From NCBI GenBank assembly GCA_021738345.1, contig JAIPCE010000019.1:1-33587 (forward strand): a DNA stretch of 33,587 nt, read 5' to 3'. Positions 16,205-25,782 of the stretch are shown in pieces (the first letter of the stretch is position 1; every line of letters begins with the position of its first letter). The DNA is from Rhodoferax sp. (GTDB taxonomy: Bacteria > Pseudomonadota > Gammaproteobacteria > Burkholderiales > Burkholderiaceae_C). A model generated the notes under the pieces. That model did not search any database, had not been told where the DNA came from, and saw only the letters and a program-made list of their open reading frames with translations. The position numbers and the translations under genes were made by a program.

Positions 16205-17137
16205 GTGAATGACCACGCACCTTTTTCCATCCTGAATGGAGTGGCAACGCTCAAGGACCTGGGCGTGATTCAAATCGAAGGCGATGACGCTGCCAAGTTT
16301 ATTCATGGTCAGTTGACCCAGGACTTTGTGCTACTGGACCAGGCGAGTGCTCGTCTTGCGGCGTTTTGCAATGCCAAAGGGCGTATGCAGGCCAGCATGA
16401 TCGGATTCAAACGGCCAGCCGGGCTGATTTTTTTAATTTGCAGAAAAGACCTGTTGGCGGCTACGCTAAAACGTTTGTCGATGTTTGTGCTGCGGGCCAA
16501 GGCACGGCTCAGTGATGTGAGCGAGCAGTTTGACGTGTACGGCGTGGCCGGCGATGCCTCGGTTTTTCCCACTGAGTCAACACCGAAGCCCTGGCAAAAA
16601 TTCGAGACAGGGTCCGCAACGGTTGTGCAGTTGTATCCGGCGCAAGGGCTTGCCCGACAGTTGTGGCTCACGCCAGTGGGTTCACCAGCACCTAGAGGGC
16701 CAACTCTGGACGTAGAAGTCTGGAATTGGAGTGAAGTGCGCAGTGGCATTGCCACGCTCAACGCGGCAGTGTTTGAGGCCTTTGTGCCGCAAATGCTTAA
16801 CTACGAGTCAGTGGGCGGTGTTAACTTCAAAAAGGGTTGCTATCCGGGACAGGAGGTGGTAGCGCGCAGCCAATTCAGAGGCACCCTGAAGCGGCGCGCG
16901 TTTGTGGTCCATGCAGAGTCCTCTATGACCGCCGGTACCGAATTATTTGCCGCCACTGACCCGGAACGGGCGGTCGGCATCGTCGTGCAGTCAGCCCCGA
17001 ATCCCCAAGGCGGCCATGACGCGATTGCATCCATTCAGCTCAGTGCGATCGCTGAGGCCCCGTTGAATCTCGGTCGGGCAGATGGTCCGCCCGTCAGCCT
17101 GCTTCCCCTGCCCTACCCTTTGCTCGAAGATATTTGA
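16205..17137 (+). CDS. ygfZ: Folate-binding Fe-S cluster protein YgfZ (GcvT-like)
   Basis: 310 residues. YgfZ/IBA57-type proteins use tetrahydrofolate and help assemble or repair [4Fe-4S] clusters, for example in MiaB. The diagnostic motif KKGCYPGQEVVAR, with its conserved Cys, lies near residues 208-220. The N-terminal GcvT-like fold is visible as IEGDDAAKFIHGQLTQDF and AFCNAKGRMQAS. The start is GTG at 16205 with an AGAAGGA-type ribosome site upstream. It is divergent from mltG, a common pairing in Burkholderiales. Confidence 0.94.
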   Translation: MNDHAPFSILNGVATLKDLGVIQIEGDDAAKFIHGQLTQDFVLLDQASARLAAFCNAKGRMQASMIGFKRPAGLIFLICRKDLLAATLKRLSMFVLRAKARLSDVSEQFDVYGVAGDASVFPTESTPKPWQKFETGSATVVQLYPAQGLARQLWLTPVGSPAPRGPTLDVEVWNWSEVRSGIATLNAAVFEAFVPQMLNYESVGGVNFKKGCYPGQEVVARSQFRGTLKRRAFVVHAESSMTAGTELFAATDPERAVGIVVQSAPNPQGGHDAIASIQLSAIAEAPLNLGRADGPPVSLLPLPYPLLEDI

Positions 17138-17250
17138 ACTTAGCGAGGAGCATGTCTCCCTGTAAACTACGGTCCAGATCAAGGTGGGCGTTTCGCAGCG
17201 TCTCATAATCACCGGCAGAACATTCTGAGAAGAAGGGATCGGGTTTATTC

Positions 17251-17880
17251 ATGGCAGCTCCATTAACCAAAGAAGAGGCCTATGCGCGCCTGGGTTCGAT
17301 TACCCGGGAAATGCATGAGGCGCTTACGGTGCTGGGAGGAAATCAGTTACAAAGCATTGTTGAAGAAATTCCCAATGCGCGAGACCGTTTGGCCCATGTG
17401 GGAAAAATGACCGAGGATGCTGCCAATAAGGTGCTGACCTTGGTAGAAACCGCCAAACCCCGATGCGATGAACTGTCCAAACGGGGCGAGGAACTGAGTC
17501 AATCCCTGGCGCGCATGGCAGAAGGCAAGGACTTGAGCGTGGATCGCGCGCGGGGTTTGATGCTGGTATGCGGCAAGTTTGCCGACCGTACAGCCCACTT
17601 TGCGGCGGGCCAGAGCGATATTCTCAGTGACATCATGATGGCACAAGATTTTCAGGACCTATCGGGCCAGGTCATCAAAAAAGTCATCGACATCATCACG
17701 CGAACCGAGATGCAATTGGTGCAGTTATTGCTCGATAGCGCACCGATGCCCGAAGGAGGAGACGCTAAACCCGCGGCTGAGTTCACTGGCGAAACACACC
17801 AGCTTGAGGGCCCACAGACTGCAGACAAAGCGTTGAAACAGGATGACGTCGACGATTTGCTGGCCTCACTGGGCTTCTGA
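17251..17880 (+). CDS. cheZ: Chemotaxis protein phosphatase CheZ
   Basis: 209 residues. CheZ dephosphorylates CheY-P to end the flagellar switching signal. The long helical hairpin carries the catalytic block MMAQDFQDLSGQVIKK, with Asp136 and Gln140 matching Asp143 and Gln147 of E. coli CheZ. The C-terminal DDVDDLLASLGF is the CheY-binding peptide. A strong ribosome site (AGAAGAAGGGA) precedes the ATG. No other chemotaxis genes are adjacent, so it is an orphan here. Its last 15 bp overlap the end of the convergent gene. Confidence 0.93.
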   Translation: MAAPLTKEEAYARLGSITREMHEALTVLGGNQLQSIVEEIPNARDRLAHVGKMTEDAANKVLTLVETAKPRCDELSKRGEELSQSLARMAEGKDLSVDRARGLMLVCGKFADRTAHFAAGQSDILSDIMMAQDFQDLSGQVIKKVIDIITRTEMQLVQLLLDSAPMPEGGDAKPAAEFTGETHQLEGPQTADKALKQDDVDDLLASLGF

Positions 17881-18744
17881 CGGGAACTTCATTACCATCT
17901 CGATGTGGCGCACACTCGCCTCTTCAAACACCGTGCCGCGCGAAGAAAAACCCAGACTATGGTAAAACCCCTCGGCACTGCATTGGGCAGACAGCACCAG
18001 TTCGGTGTCTCCACGGGATTGACTCAGGCGCGCCAGCGCCTGCAAGACTTCGCGCCCCAAGCCACTTCCACGCAGCACCCGACTGACGGCCACGCGGCCG
18101 ATGCGCCCTACTCCATCGTCCGATTGCAGCAGTCGACCGCTTGCAACAACTTGCCCTAGGTGGTTACACGCCAGAGCATGGACCGCGTCGGCATCGGATG
18201 CATCCCACACCATTTGCGCACCAATTCCTTGCTCCTTGACAAACACCTCTTCACGCAGTGCTGAAGCCTGTACGCCTACGGCCCGCCAGTCCCCGATCTG
18301 CAAATTCACCACCGGTTGCCCGGCCTCATAGGCTTCAAACACGGCCCGCAGACTGGTGGGAACAGGCTTGGGCACCTGGGTATGGGGGTTGGCAAACACA
18401 TAAACCAAGTCGCCGCTCACCAACAAGCTGTCGCCACAGAAAATGCCACCTTCAAACAGTATTGACGAATTTCCGATGCGCTGGCAGCGCAAGCCAATGT
18501 CAAGGACCTCATCGTAGTGCGCCGAGCCATGGTATTCCAGAGCAGCCTTTTTGACGTAGAGGTCACCCTCTAGCTGTTGCAGTGCCGATTCGTATGGCAA
18601 CGCCAAGGCACGCCAATAGTCTGCCATAGCCGTGTCGAGGTACATCAGATAGTGGGCATTGAAAACGATCTTTTGCATGTCGACCTCGGCCCAGCGTACG
18701 CGCAAGCGATGAAAAAACCGAAAATTTGAACGATTCAGCGTCAT
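17866..18744 (-). CDS. Acyl-CoA thioesterase (YbgC/FadM-like) fused to a GNAT acetyltransferase
   Basis: 292 residues from ATG at 18744; a longer start would reach into the upstream lipase gene. Residues 1-140 form a hotdog thioesterase (RVRWAEVDMQKIVFNAHYLMYLDTA, with the Asp near residue 22 in the 4-hydroxybenzoyl-CoA thioesterase style, and ALEYHGSAHYDEVLDI). From about 150 to 292 an ElaA-like GNAT domain follows (ALREEVFVKEQGI, then GRIGRVAVSRVLRGSGLGREVL as the acetyl-CoA loop, and SAEGFYHSLGFSSRG). Hydrolysis of an acyl-CoA and transfer of an acyl group are inferred; no substrate can be named. It follows the patatin-like gene by 20 bp, consistent with a lipid-related pair. Confidence 0.85.
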   Translation of the reverse strand: MTLNRSNFRFFHRLRVRWAEVDMQKIVFNAHYLMYLDTAMADYWRALALPYESALQQLEGDLYVKKAALEYHGSAHYDEVLDIGLRCQRIGNSSILFEGGIFCGDSLLVSGDLVYVFANPHTQVPKPVPTSLRAVFEAYEAGQPVVNLQIGDWRAVGVQASALREEVFVKEQGIGAQMVWDASDADAVHALACNHLGQVVASGRLLQSDDGVGRIGRVAVSRVLRGSGLGREVLQALARLSQSRGDTELVLSAQCSAEGFYHSLGFSSRGTVFEEASVRHIEMVMKFPSEAQ

Positions 18745-18764
18745 GGCTTTTTCACTTCGCAGGG

Positions 18765-19865
18765 TTATAGGGGGGCAATCCGGCCCAGGTCCGGACGTTC
18801 CAGCCATCGGGCAAACTCATCGACCAGCTGGGTGCTGGCTGCGGTGGCGGTGCTCCAGGCCTTGACCCGGCCCGCCAGGTCATTGCCATAGTGGACAAAG
18901 TCGGTGCGGTCCGGCAGCTTGGCATTGGGCAGGGTCTTGACCCATTCGGGATTGGGCGCGAGCAGCAGCATGCGGTCCAGGTGGTGGGTGGCACGGTGGC
19001 GCCATTTCAGTTGTTTATCAAGCCAACCTGGCACCACACTTTTCTGAAAATGCGGGTACAACACGATGCCTTGCGCGGTGGTGGCTGAGTAATTGAGATG
19101 CAAATGGTAGTCGGTAATGCCGCCGTCCCAATAGGCACCGCTCGGCGCGCCCGGGATGTGCTGCACTGCCTTGAGGACAAACGGAATCGAACAACTGGCC
19201 TGCAAGGCGGCGTTGAAGTTTGCCGAACTTAAGGGCAATTGCCGGGTACGGTAGTCGGTGGTACCAAATGGCAGCGGCGCACACACCGGAGCATTGCCTG
19301 AATGGGAAGTGGATGAAAAAACCACACGTTCCAGCCAGGCCCCCATTGCCCTGCGATGCACGACATTGGTCATAAAGGCACCGGCATAGCCCAGAGCCGT
19401 GCGCACTGGATGTTCCCGAGCCAGAATATGGCGACCGCGCGCGGTGACGATGTGCAACTTATAGCGCGGGTGGCGCAGCACTTCACCCACCCTTCCGCCA
19501 TAAAACGCCAGCAAGTTATTGCCAAATTGCTCGCTCACCGCCTCGGCCGTGGGTCGCTTTTGACCCGGCGCCAGCGCGTAATGCTGATGGATATAGTCGT
19601 GCTCCAATCGGGTAAAGGCAGCCACCGGGTCAGTGAGGCATGCACTGGCCATGCGCCAGGCACCAATTGAAGCGCCCACCAGATCAATCGGCTGGCTGGC
19701 CCGGAGCAACCAATCGCCAAAGAGAAATCGGTCCATGGCTAGCAAAAGCAGCCCTTTTGGACCGCCGGCCGCACCCGCAATGACTGCGACGTCGGAAGGC
19801 TGTAGCCCACGTTCCTGAATGGCGCGCCGGGCCACCGGACCCGCGTAAAGATGAAGCGCTTGCAT
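18765..19865 (-). CDS. Patatin-like phospholipase
   Basis: 366 residues. The glycine-rich oxyanion loop GAAGGPKG is at residues 31-38, the nucleophile elbow GASIG with Ser66, and the second catalytic element is the Asp of YWDGGITDYHL. These define the patatin Ser-Asp dyad, so the protein is probably a cytosolic lipid acyl hydrolase. The start (MQALHLYAG) is 1 bp after the HDOD gene stop; a longer in-frame extension exists but would overlap that gene. It is followed by the thioesterase-GNAT fusion in the same direction. Confidence 0.9.
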   Translation of the reverse strand: MQALHLYAGPVARRAIQERGLQPSDVAVIAGAAGGPKGLLLLAMDRFLFGDWLLRASQPIDLVGASIGAWRMASACLTDPVAAFTRLEHDYIHQHYALAPGQKRPTAEAVSEQFGNNLLAFYGGRVGEVLRHPRYKLHIVTARGRHILAREHPVRTALGYAGAFMTNVVHRRAMGAWLERVVFSSTSHSGNAPVCAPLPFGTTDYRTRQLPLSSANFNAALQASCSIPFVLKAVQHIPGAPSGAYWDGGITDYHLHLNYSATTAQGIVLYPHFQKSVVPGWLDKQLKWRHRATHHLDRMLLLAPNPEWVKTLPNAKLPDRTDFVHYGNDLAGRVKAWSTATAASTQLVDEFARWLERPDLGRIAPL

Positions 19866-19866
19866 C

Positions 19867-20673
19867 TTAGGTTCGCGCAGTCCAGTCAAACGGGTCTTGC
19901 TGCAAGACCATGTCGATGTCGAGTCCCAGCGCCACACCCACCGAACCCGGAAAGGTCACGGCCAGACCCCGCTCGCTCAATTTGGCTTCCTTGCTGCGCG
20001 CGCGCCAAGTCGCGAGGTGAATCACACCGGCCATGGGCTCATAGACTTCGTTATCGAACGGCGCGTACTGGTGCTCGAGCGCGTCGATCATGGGCTGGGG
20101 AAACTGCCACATGCGCGCAAAGCCCGCGCCCACCGTGGCATAGCAATACCCCAGATCGCGACGTTCCAGGTGCGCACGCCGCAGGTCCAGGGGTGCCACT
20201 TCTGCATCCAGGCGCGCCATTGCGTCGGGCATGGCCAAATGCATGGCCAGCTCGCCAATCGCGTGAATCAGACCACAACTAAAGGCCGCCTGCTGGTTTT
20301 GCCGCACCACACTGGCCAGTGACCGCGACACCCTGGCAACATTCAGGCTGTAGTCCCAGAAACGCTGCAATTGGATCCCGGGTACTGCCTTGAGCGACGC
20401 GCCACTGGCCGCCGCCTGCGCCATGGCCTTGACGTGCCCCATATCTAACAGCGCAAGCGCCTCGGACACGCTGCTGATAGTGCCCGATAGTTTGAAAAAG
20501 CTCGAATTCGCCAACTGAAGCAAGCGGGTCGTCAGTGCCGGGTCGGTGCTGATGAGTTGCGTCACTTTACGCAGATCCACTTCGGGACGTTCCAGCTCGG
20601 TGAGCAGCAAAGCCACCACCTTGGGAATGCTGGGCAAATTGAATTGCCGCTGCAGTAACGCGCTCAGTTTCAT
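19867..20673 (-). CDS. HDOD-domain signalling protein
   Basis: 268 residues covering one HDOD domain: LPSIPKVVALLLTELERPEVDLRKVTQLI near the start, DPALTTRLLQLANSSFF, then AFSCGLIHAIGELAM. HDOD is a non-enzymatic relative of HD phosphohydrolases, found in regulators of motility, stress and surface behaviour. No receiver or output domain is attached. It is transcribed with the lipase, which follows after 1 bp. The ligand is unknown. Confidence 0.88.
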   Translation of the reverse strand: MKLSALLQRQFNLPSIPKVVALLLTELERPEVDLRKVTQLISTDPALTTRLLQLANSSFFKLSGTISSVSEALALLDMGHVKAMAQAAASGASLKAVPGIQLQRFWDYSLNVARVSRSLASVVRQNQQAAFSCGLIHAIGELAMHLAMPDAMARLDAEVAPLDLRRAHLERRDLGYCYATVGAGFARMWQFPQPMIDALEHQYAPFDNEVYEPMAGVIHLATWRARSKEAKLSERGLAVTFPGSVGVALGLDIDMVLQQDPFDWTART

Positions 20674-20765
20674 GAAGTTCCCTTAGGTAGCCCTTTAACC
20701 CGGCTGATCGACAATGGAAGCGTCGAAGGCTTGATAGAAAAAAGCTTGCCCATGGGTTCAGAGCA

Positions 20766-23147
20766 TCAGCGTTTCAATTTGGCAAACGCGGAGGCCATCG
20801 CGGACTGGCCCACCGGGTTGGCTGGCGCGCCGCGAAGCTGACGTTCCGTCCGGCCCGCCGCCTGGTAGCGGTTGTCGCCCGCACGCTCACCCACCGGACG
20901 CGGGCTCGTGGAGCCGAGCTTCATGGTGAGCGCAATGCGTTTGCGCAGTACGTCCACTTCGACCACTTGCACCTTGACGATGTCGCCGGTCTTGACCACC
21001 TCGCGCGCATCGGTCACAAACTTGTACGCCAACTGGCTCACATGCACCAAGCCGTCCTGGTGCACGCCGAGGTCGACAAAGGCACCAAATGCTGCAACAT
21101 TGCTCACTGTACCTTCTAGCACCATTCCCGGCTTGAGGTCGGCAATATCTTCCACGCCGTCATTGAAGCGTGCCACCTTGAAATCTGGACGTGGGTCGCG
21201 ACCCGGTTTTTCCAGCTCGGCAAAAATGTCCTTGACGGTAATGGCACCAAACTTTTCATTGGAAAAAAGCTCCGGGCGCAAGGTTTTGAGCAATTCGGCA
21301 CGGCCCATGATGTCCACCACCGGTTTGCCGGTTTGCACCATGATCTGCTCCACCACCGGGTAGGTTTCCGGATGCACCCCGGTCATATCCAGCGGGTTGT
21401 CGCCGTGCAGAATGCGCAAAAATCCGGCGCTTTGCTCAAAGGTTTTGGCCCCGAGTCCTGTCACTTTGAGCAATTGCTGGCGGTTGACGAATGCGCCATT
21501 GGCCTCGCGCCACCGCACCACCGCCTTGGCCACGGTACCCGACAGGCCAGATACCCGGCTCAGCAGCGGCACGCTGGCGGTGTTCAGGTCCACACCGACC
21601 GAGTTCACGCAGTCTTCCACCACGGTGTCAAGTGTGTGGGCCAGCGCGCTTTGGTTGACGTCGTGCTGGTACTGTCCCACGCCAATCGACTTGGGATCAA
21701 TTTTCACCAACTCGGCCAAGGGGTCTTGCAAACGCCTTGCGATGCTGGCGGCGCCGCGCAGACTCACGTCGACATTGGGCATTTCCTGCGAGGCATATTC
21801 GCTGGCTGAATAGACCGACGCCCCGGCCTCGCTCACCACCACCTTGTCTACGGCTTGGCCGCCCCCCCGAGTCAATAGCTTGATCAGGTCGCTTGCCAAT
21901 TTGTCGGTTTCCCGGCTGGCGGTACCGTTGCCTATTGCGATCAGGTTGATACCGTGGCGCATACCCAACGCCGCCAGCGTTTGCAGGGCACCGTCCCAGT
22001 CACGCCGTGGCTCATGCGGAAACACCGTCGCAGTCTCGACCAGTTTTCCGGTGGTATCGACCACCGCAACCTTGACACCAGTGCGAATTCCCGGATCGAG
22101 CCCCATCACCACCCGCGGACCGGCCGGGGCTGCAAGCAATAGGTCGCGCAGGTTGTCGGCAAACACCTTGATGGCGACTTTTTCTGCGTCTTCGCGCAGT
22201 CTGGAAAATAGCTCACGTTCGGTCGAGAGGCTGAGTTTGACCTTCCAGGTCCAGGCCACGCACTTGCGAATCAGGTCGTCCGCCGCGCGGGACTGGTGGC
22301 TCCAGCCGAGTTTCAAGGCGATGCGCGCCTCGGCCAACGAGACCACCGGTGCCGCGCGCGTTGCTTTGACGGGTTCGGCAACAGGCTCTGGCAGAACCAA
22401 TTTGACCTCCAAAATATCGAGCGCCCTGCCCCTGAAAACCGCCAGTGCGCGGTGCGATGGCACCCGCGCAATCGGTTCATCGTAGTCAAAATAGTCTCGG
22501 AATTTGGCCACCTCAGCACTGACCTCGTCTTTGCCAGCCATCAGCTTGCTCTGCAACAGCCCTTCCGACCAGAGCCATTGACGCAGGTCCTGTACCAAGC
22601 CTGGGTCTTCGGCCCAACGCTCGCTGAGCAGGTCGCGCACGCCGTCCAATACCAGTGGCACAGTGGAAAAGTCGACCGGCTTGTCCCCACCCTCTTGCGG
22701 TACCTGCGGTGCGACGACATAGGCAAGCGCTGCATCCGAGGGCACCAGGCTAGGGTCATTGAACAGGGCATCTGCGAGCGGTTCGAGGCCGGCCTCCCTG
22801 GCAAGTTGACCCTTGGTGCGGCGCTTAAGCTTGAACGGCAAATAGAGGTCCTCGACCTCCTGTTTGGTGCCAGCCGAGTCAATTGCAGCCAGTAAAGCAG
22901 GCGTGAGTTTGCCTTGCTCGTCAACGGCCTTGATGACCGCTTCTTTGCGGTCGCGCAATTCACGCAAATAGGCCAGCCTGGACTCGAGCTCGCGCAGTTG
23001 AATGTCGTCAAGCCCGTCAGTTACCTCCTTGCGGTAGCGGGCAATAAAGGGGACCGTGGCACCCCCGTCGAGCAACTGCACGGCAGCTTCGATCTGGTTG
23101 GGGCGAACACGAATTTCTTGCGCCAGTTGCGCGATGATTTTCTGCAT
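20766..23147 (-). CDS. tex: Tex family RNA-binding transcription accessory protein
   Basis: 793 residues. Domain order: N-terminal helical Tex domain (VPFIARYRKEVTDGLDD), YqgF/RNase H-like fold with VVMGLDPGIRTGVKVAVVD near 345, helix-hairpin-helix region near 530 (LLSRVSGLSGTVAKAVV), and S1 RNA-binding domain near 671 (GMVLEGTVSNVAAFGAFVDLG). Tex is a conserved cytosolic nucleic-acid-binding protein linked to transcription, first described for toxin gene expression in Bordetella. The gene is intact; the tail after the S1 domain is a short basic extension. Confidence 0.95.
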   Translation of the reverse strand: MQKIIAQLAQEIRVRPNQIEAAVQLLDGGATVPFIARYRKEVTDGLDDIQLRELESRLAYLRELRDRKEAVIKAVDEQGKLTPALLAAIDSAGTKQEVEDLYLPFKLKRRTKGQLAREAGLEPLADALFNDPSLVPSDAALAYVVAPQVPQEGGDKPVDFSTVPLVLDGVRDLLSERWAEDPGLVQDLRQWLWSEGLLQSKLMAGKDEVSAEVAKFRDYFDYDEPIARVPSHRALAVFRGRALDILEVKLVLPEPVAEPVKATRAAPVVSLAEARIALKLGWSHQSRAADDLIRKCVAWTWKVKLSLSTERELFSRLREDAEKVAIKVFADNLRDLLLAAPAGPRVVMGLDPGIRTGVKVAVVDTTGKLVETATVFPHEPRRDWDGALQTLAALGMRHGINLIAIGNGTASRETDKLASDLIKLLTRGGGQAVDKVVVSEAGASVYSASEYASQEMPNVDVSLRGAASIARRLQDPLAELVKIDPKSIGVGQYQHDVNQSALAHTLDTVVEDCVNSVGVDLNTASVPLLSRVSGLSGTVAKAVVRWREANGAFVNRQQLLKVTGLGAKTFEQSAGFLRILHGDNPLDMTGVHPETYPVVEQIMVQTGKPVVDIMGRAELLKTLRPELFSNEKFGAITVKDIFAELEKPGRDPRPDFKVARFNDGVEDIADLKPGMVLEGTVSNVAAFGAFVDLGVHQDGLVHVSQLAYKFVTDAREVVKTGDIVKVQVVEVDVLRKRIALTMKLGSTSPRPVGERAGDNRYQAAGRTERQLRGAPANPVGQSAMASAFAKLKR

Positions 23148-23214
23148 GAAGAACTACAAACTCACGGAGTGGAGAAAACAAGGGCAGGAGTTTGCCACAG
23201 CCCGGTGGGGTCGG

Positions 23215-23745
23215 TTACAGGGCCTTTTGCACCAGCGGGCCGGTAAAAAGGTAGGGCAGGCGCGGCCCGCTGCTCTCGGGCACGCCCCCCTTCACCTCGA
23301 CGCTGATCGCCAGTTGATGTGCACCCGCAAGCGCGGTGGCGGTGGCGGGCAGGCGCAGGGTCTTGGCCTTGCTGGTAAGCACTCCAAGCGACCGGGGCGT
23401 ACCACTTTGGGGCAGCACCCACAGTTGCATGCTGTCCTCGCGACCCTCGCTCACCGCATTGAGGCGCTGGAGCTGCAACGCCCCTTCTAGCGGGTCTTGG
23501 GTCACCAACAAGGCGGGGGCATGTTGTGCATCCAGCAGAATGCAGATGAAACGAATCTGTGGCACCGTGTGCAGTTGCGCCTGCAGATGCACCACCTGCG
23601 CGCGAAACTGCTCATACATACTGACGCCCGCCGTGGCGGCCAGGGCCAGCAAAAGAAGGCAGCCATAGGCGCCTGCGCGCCACCAGGCGCTCACCAGTCG
23701 TGGCCCGCCAGATGCGGTCGTAGTGGACGAATCCGAGGATGTCAT
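23215..23745 (-). CDS. Membrane protein with an anti-sigma-K (RskA) C-terminal-type domain
   Basis: 176 residues: a short cytosolic N-terminus, one transmembrane helix near residues 25-43 (AYGCLLLLALAATAGVSMY), then a periplasmic domain with LWVLPQSGTPRSLGVL and HQLAISVEVKGGVPE, which resembles the C-terminal domain of RskA-type anti-sigma factors. The usual zinc-binding anti-sigma N-terminus and a neighbouring ECF sigma gene are absent, so an anti-sigma function is doubtful. It lies 44 bp after the HD-GYP gene and 67 bp before tex, all on one strand. Confidence 0.6.
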   Translation of the reverse strand: MTSSDSSTTTASGGPRLVSAWWRAGAYGCLLLLALAATAGVSMYEQFRAQVVHLQAQLHTVPQIRFICILLDAQHAPALLVTQDPLEGALQLQRLNAVSEGREDSMQLWVLPQSGTPRSLGVLTSKAKTLRLPATATALAGAHQLAISVEVKGGVPESSGPRLPYLFTGPLVQKAL

Positions 23746-23789
23746 TGGACTTTGGGAGTCAGACAGTAGGAGTGTGCGTACAACCCGCG

Positions 23790-24941
23790 TTAGCCAGTAA
23801 TCAATTTGAGGCTTTCAATTTTCCGTTGCAGGTCTTCGTCGCTGTCAACAAAACGCTGCGCAATGGCGTGGAACTGGTCTGCCAACTGGAGAAAAGCGTC
23901 GGTGATGTCGGGGTCAAAATGGCGTCCGCGTCCGGCGGCAATGATTTCCACTGCTTTTTCATGGGGCATGCTTTGCTTGTAGACGCGCCGGCTGATCAGA
24001 GCGTCGTAGACATCGGCCACCGCCATCAAACGGGCAGAAATCGGAATCTGGTCTCCGGTGAGACCTTCCGGATAGCCGCTACCGTCCCACTTTTCCTGGT
24101 GGCTGTAGGCAATTTCCTTGGCGAACTTCAAAAAATCGACTTCCAGACCAAGCTGGTCTTCTGCATGCTGAATCGCGTCGCGACCCAACTGGCAGTGGGT
24201 CTTCATGATCTCAAACTCGTGCGGCTCAAAGCGTCCGGGTTTGAGCAGTATGCGGTCGGCAATTCCCACTTTGCCAATGTCATGTAAAGGTGCCGACTTG
24301 ACCAGCATGCCGATAGTATGGTCGCTCAGAAAGGCTCGAAAGCGCGGGTGGTCCTTGAGATGAGTGGCCAGCAGTTGCACATAATTCTGGGTCCGGCGGA
24401 TGTGGTTGCCGGTGTCGTTGTCGCGGGTTTCAGCCAGCGAGGCCATGGCCAGAATAGTGACGTCCTGAATCGCCGCCAGTTCGCGGGTGCGCTTGGTGAC
24501 TTCCCGCTCCAGATAAACGTTCTGGTCCTTCAGAAAATCGGCAGCGGCCTTGACATGCATCTGTGTCGCTACCCGCGCCAGCACCACCGACGGGTTAACA
24601 GGCTTGGTAATAAAGTCCGCCGCGCCCATTTCGAGCCCCTTGGTCTCTTCGTCAGGTGCCGTCATGGCGGTGAGGAAAATAATCGGGATGTCGCGGGTAC
24701 TGGCGTCGGCCTTGAGAATTTCGCAGACCTCGTAACCCGACAGTCCAGGCATCATGATGTCGAGCAAAATCAGATCGGGTGGGTCGTCGCTGCGGGCAAT
24801 TTTTATGCCTCGCTCCCCGTTATTGGCCACCTTCACACGGTAAAGATCCTTGAGGAGACTGGACATCAACGACAAATTATCGGGGGTGTCGTCGATCACC
24901 AAAATGACCGGCTTGCGGGTGAAATCAAGGCCTGTTTTCAT
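23790..24941 (-). CDS. HD-GYP response regulator (cyclic-di-GMP phosphodiesterase type)
   Basis: 383 residues from ATG at 24941 (MKTGLDFTRKPVILVIDD); longer in-frame starts add a run with no family character. The receiver domain spans residues 11-125 with acidic pocket IDD and phospho-acceptor Asp61 in LLDIMMPG. A coiled linker (about 140-165) leads to an HD-GYP domain with HDIGKVGI near 220, the EKWDGSGYP block near 281, and DVYDAL. It is predicted to hydrolyse c-di-GMP to GMP under control of an unlinked histidine kinase. No kinase gene is adjacent. Confidence 0.9.
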   Translation of the reverse strand: MKTGLDFTRKPVILVIDDTPDNLSLMSSLLKDLYRVKVANNGERGIKIARSDDPPDLILLDIMMPGLSGYEVCEILKADASTRDIPIIFLTAMTAPDEETKGLEMGAADFITKPVNPSVVLARVATQMHVKAAADFLKDQNVYLEREVTKRTRELAAIQDVTILAMASLAETRDNDTGNHIRRTQNYVQLLATHLKDHPRFRAFLSDHTIGMLVKSAPLHDIGKVGIADRILLKPGRFEPHEFEIMKTHCQLGRDAIQHAEDQLGLEVDFLKFAKEIAYSHQEKWDGSGYPEGLTGDQIPISARLMAVADVYDALISRRVYKQSMPHEKAVEIIAAGRGRHFDPDITDAFLQLADQFHAIAQRFVDSDEDLQRKIESLKLITG

Positions 24942-25060
24942 AGTGTCGAATTCTACCGGGTTGAAACTCCGTCGCAGCCACCGAAAAACCGCAATTGATT
25001 TGACGCCAAACCGGAAAAAAACCAGCCACCCACCGACTGCGTGCGACACCGACCGGACGC

Positions 25061-25778
25061 AAGACCTATGTGTTTGAAGCAAGACTTAGGGATGCGGAAA
25101 CAGCCAATGCACGGTTGCAGACTGGCCGATACCCAAGGCACGCACCAGAGCGCAAGGCTTCAAAATGCTGGTTGACGCTGGCACAGACCCGCGAGAGGTA
25201 GAGCGTCAGCAACAGGCCGCACAAACTGCCAACAAAGCCGCTGCCGCCGTTCAAGCCGTGACCGTGGGCGAAGTCTGGACCGACTACATGACCGCGCGTA
25301 AGCCACATTGGGGGGCACGGCATCATGCCGACCATGGCAAGCTGGTGCAGGCCGGGGGACTGACTGCCCAACGTGGCACCCGTGGGCGTGGAGTGACCAT
25401 AGCCGGTCCGCTGCATTCACTGATGGCATTGCCCCTGCGTGACCTGACCGCGCCAGTGATAGAGGCATGGGCCACACCCTGAGCATCCCCCGTAATCCAC
25501 ACAACGTCGCCTGCAAGGTGGCTGGCATTGATGGCCTGACCCTGCATGGCCTGCGCCGTTCATTCAAATCCTTGACTGAGTGGCTTGAAATCCCTGCCGG
25601 AGTTGTCGCTCAACTAATGGGGCACAAACCCAGCGCGACCGCTGAAAAACATTACACGGTAAGACCACTCGATCTGCTGCGCGTGCACCACGAAAAGATT
25701 GAGGCATGGATTCTGGAGCAGGCCGGGGTGACGTTCGACGCCCAGGGTGAACCCGGAAAGCTGCGTGTGGTGTCGTAG
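25061..25778 (+). pseudogene. Remnant of a tyrosine site-specific integrase
   Basis: Three frames each carry a family-like piece. Near 25061-25130 KTYVFEARL is the end of the N-terminal arm-binding domain. Near 25110-25482 a second frame reads WPIPKARTRAQ, MLVDAGTDPREVERQQQAA and GPLHSLMALPLRDLTAP, and stops. From 25467 a third frame gives the C-terminal catalytic part with LTLHGLRRSFKSL (His-x-x-Arg) and AQLMGHKPSATAEKHY (His and Tyr nucleophile). The middle of the catalytic domain, with the first Arg, is missing. This leaves a dead integrase with at least two frameshifts and one deletion. It marks a past integrated element beside the toxin-antitoxin pair. Confidence 0.8.
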
Positions 25779-25782
25779 TGCC

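Noticed and set aside
21844..22485. Open frame antisense to tex
   Set aside because: It is a compositional shadow of a high-GC gene, rich in Ser/Arg/Ala, with no ribosome site.
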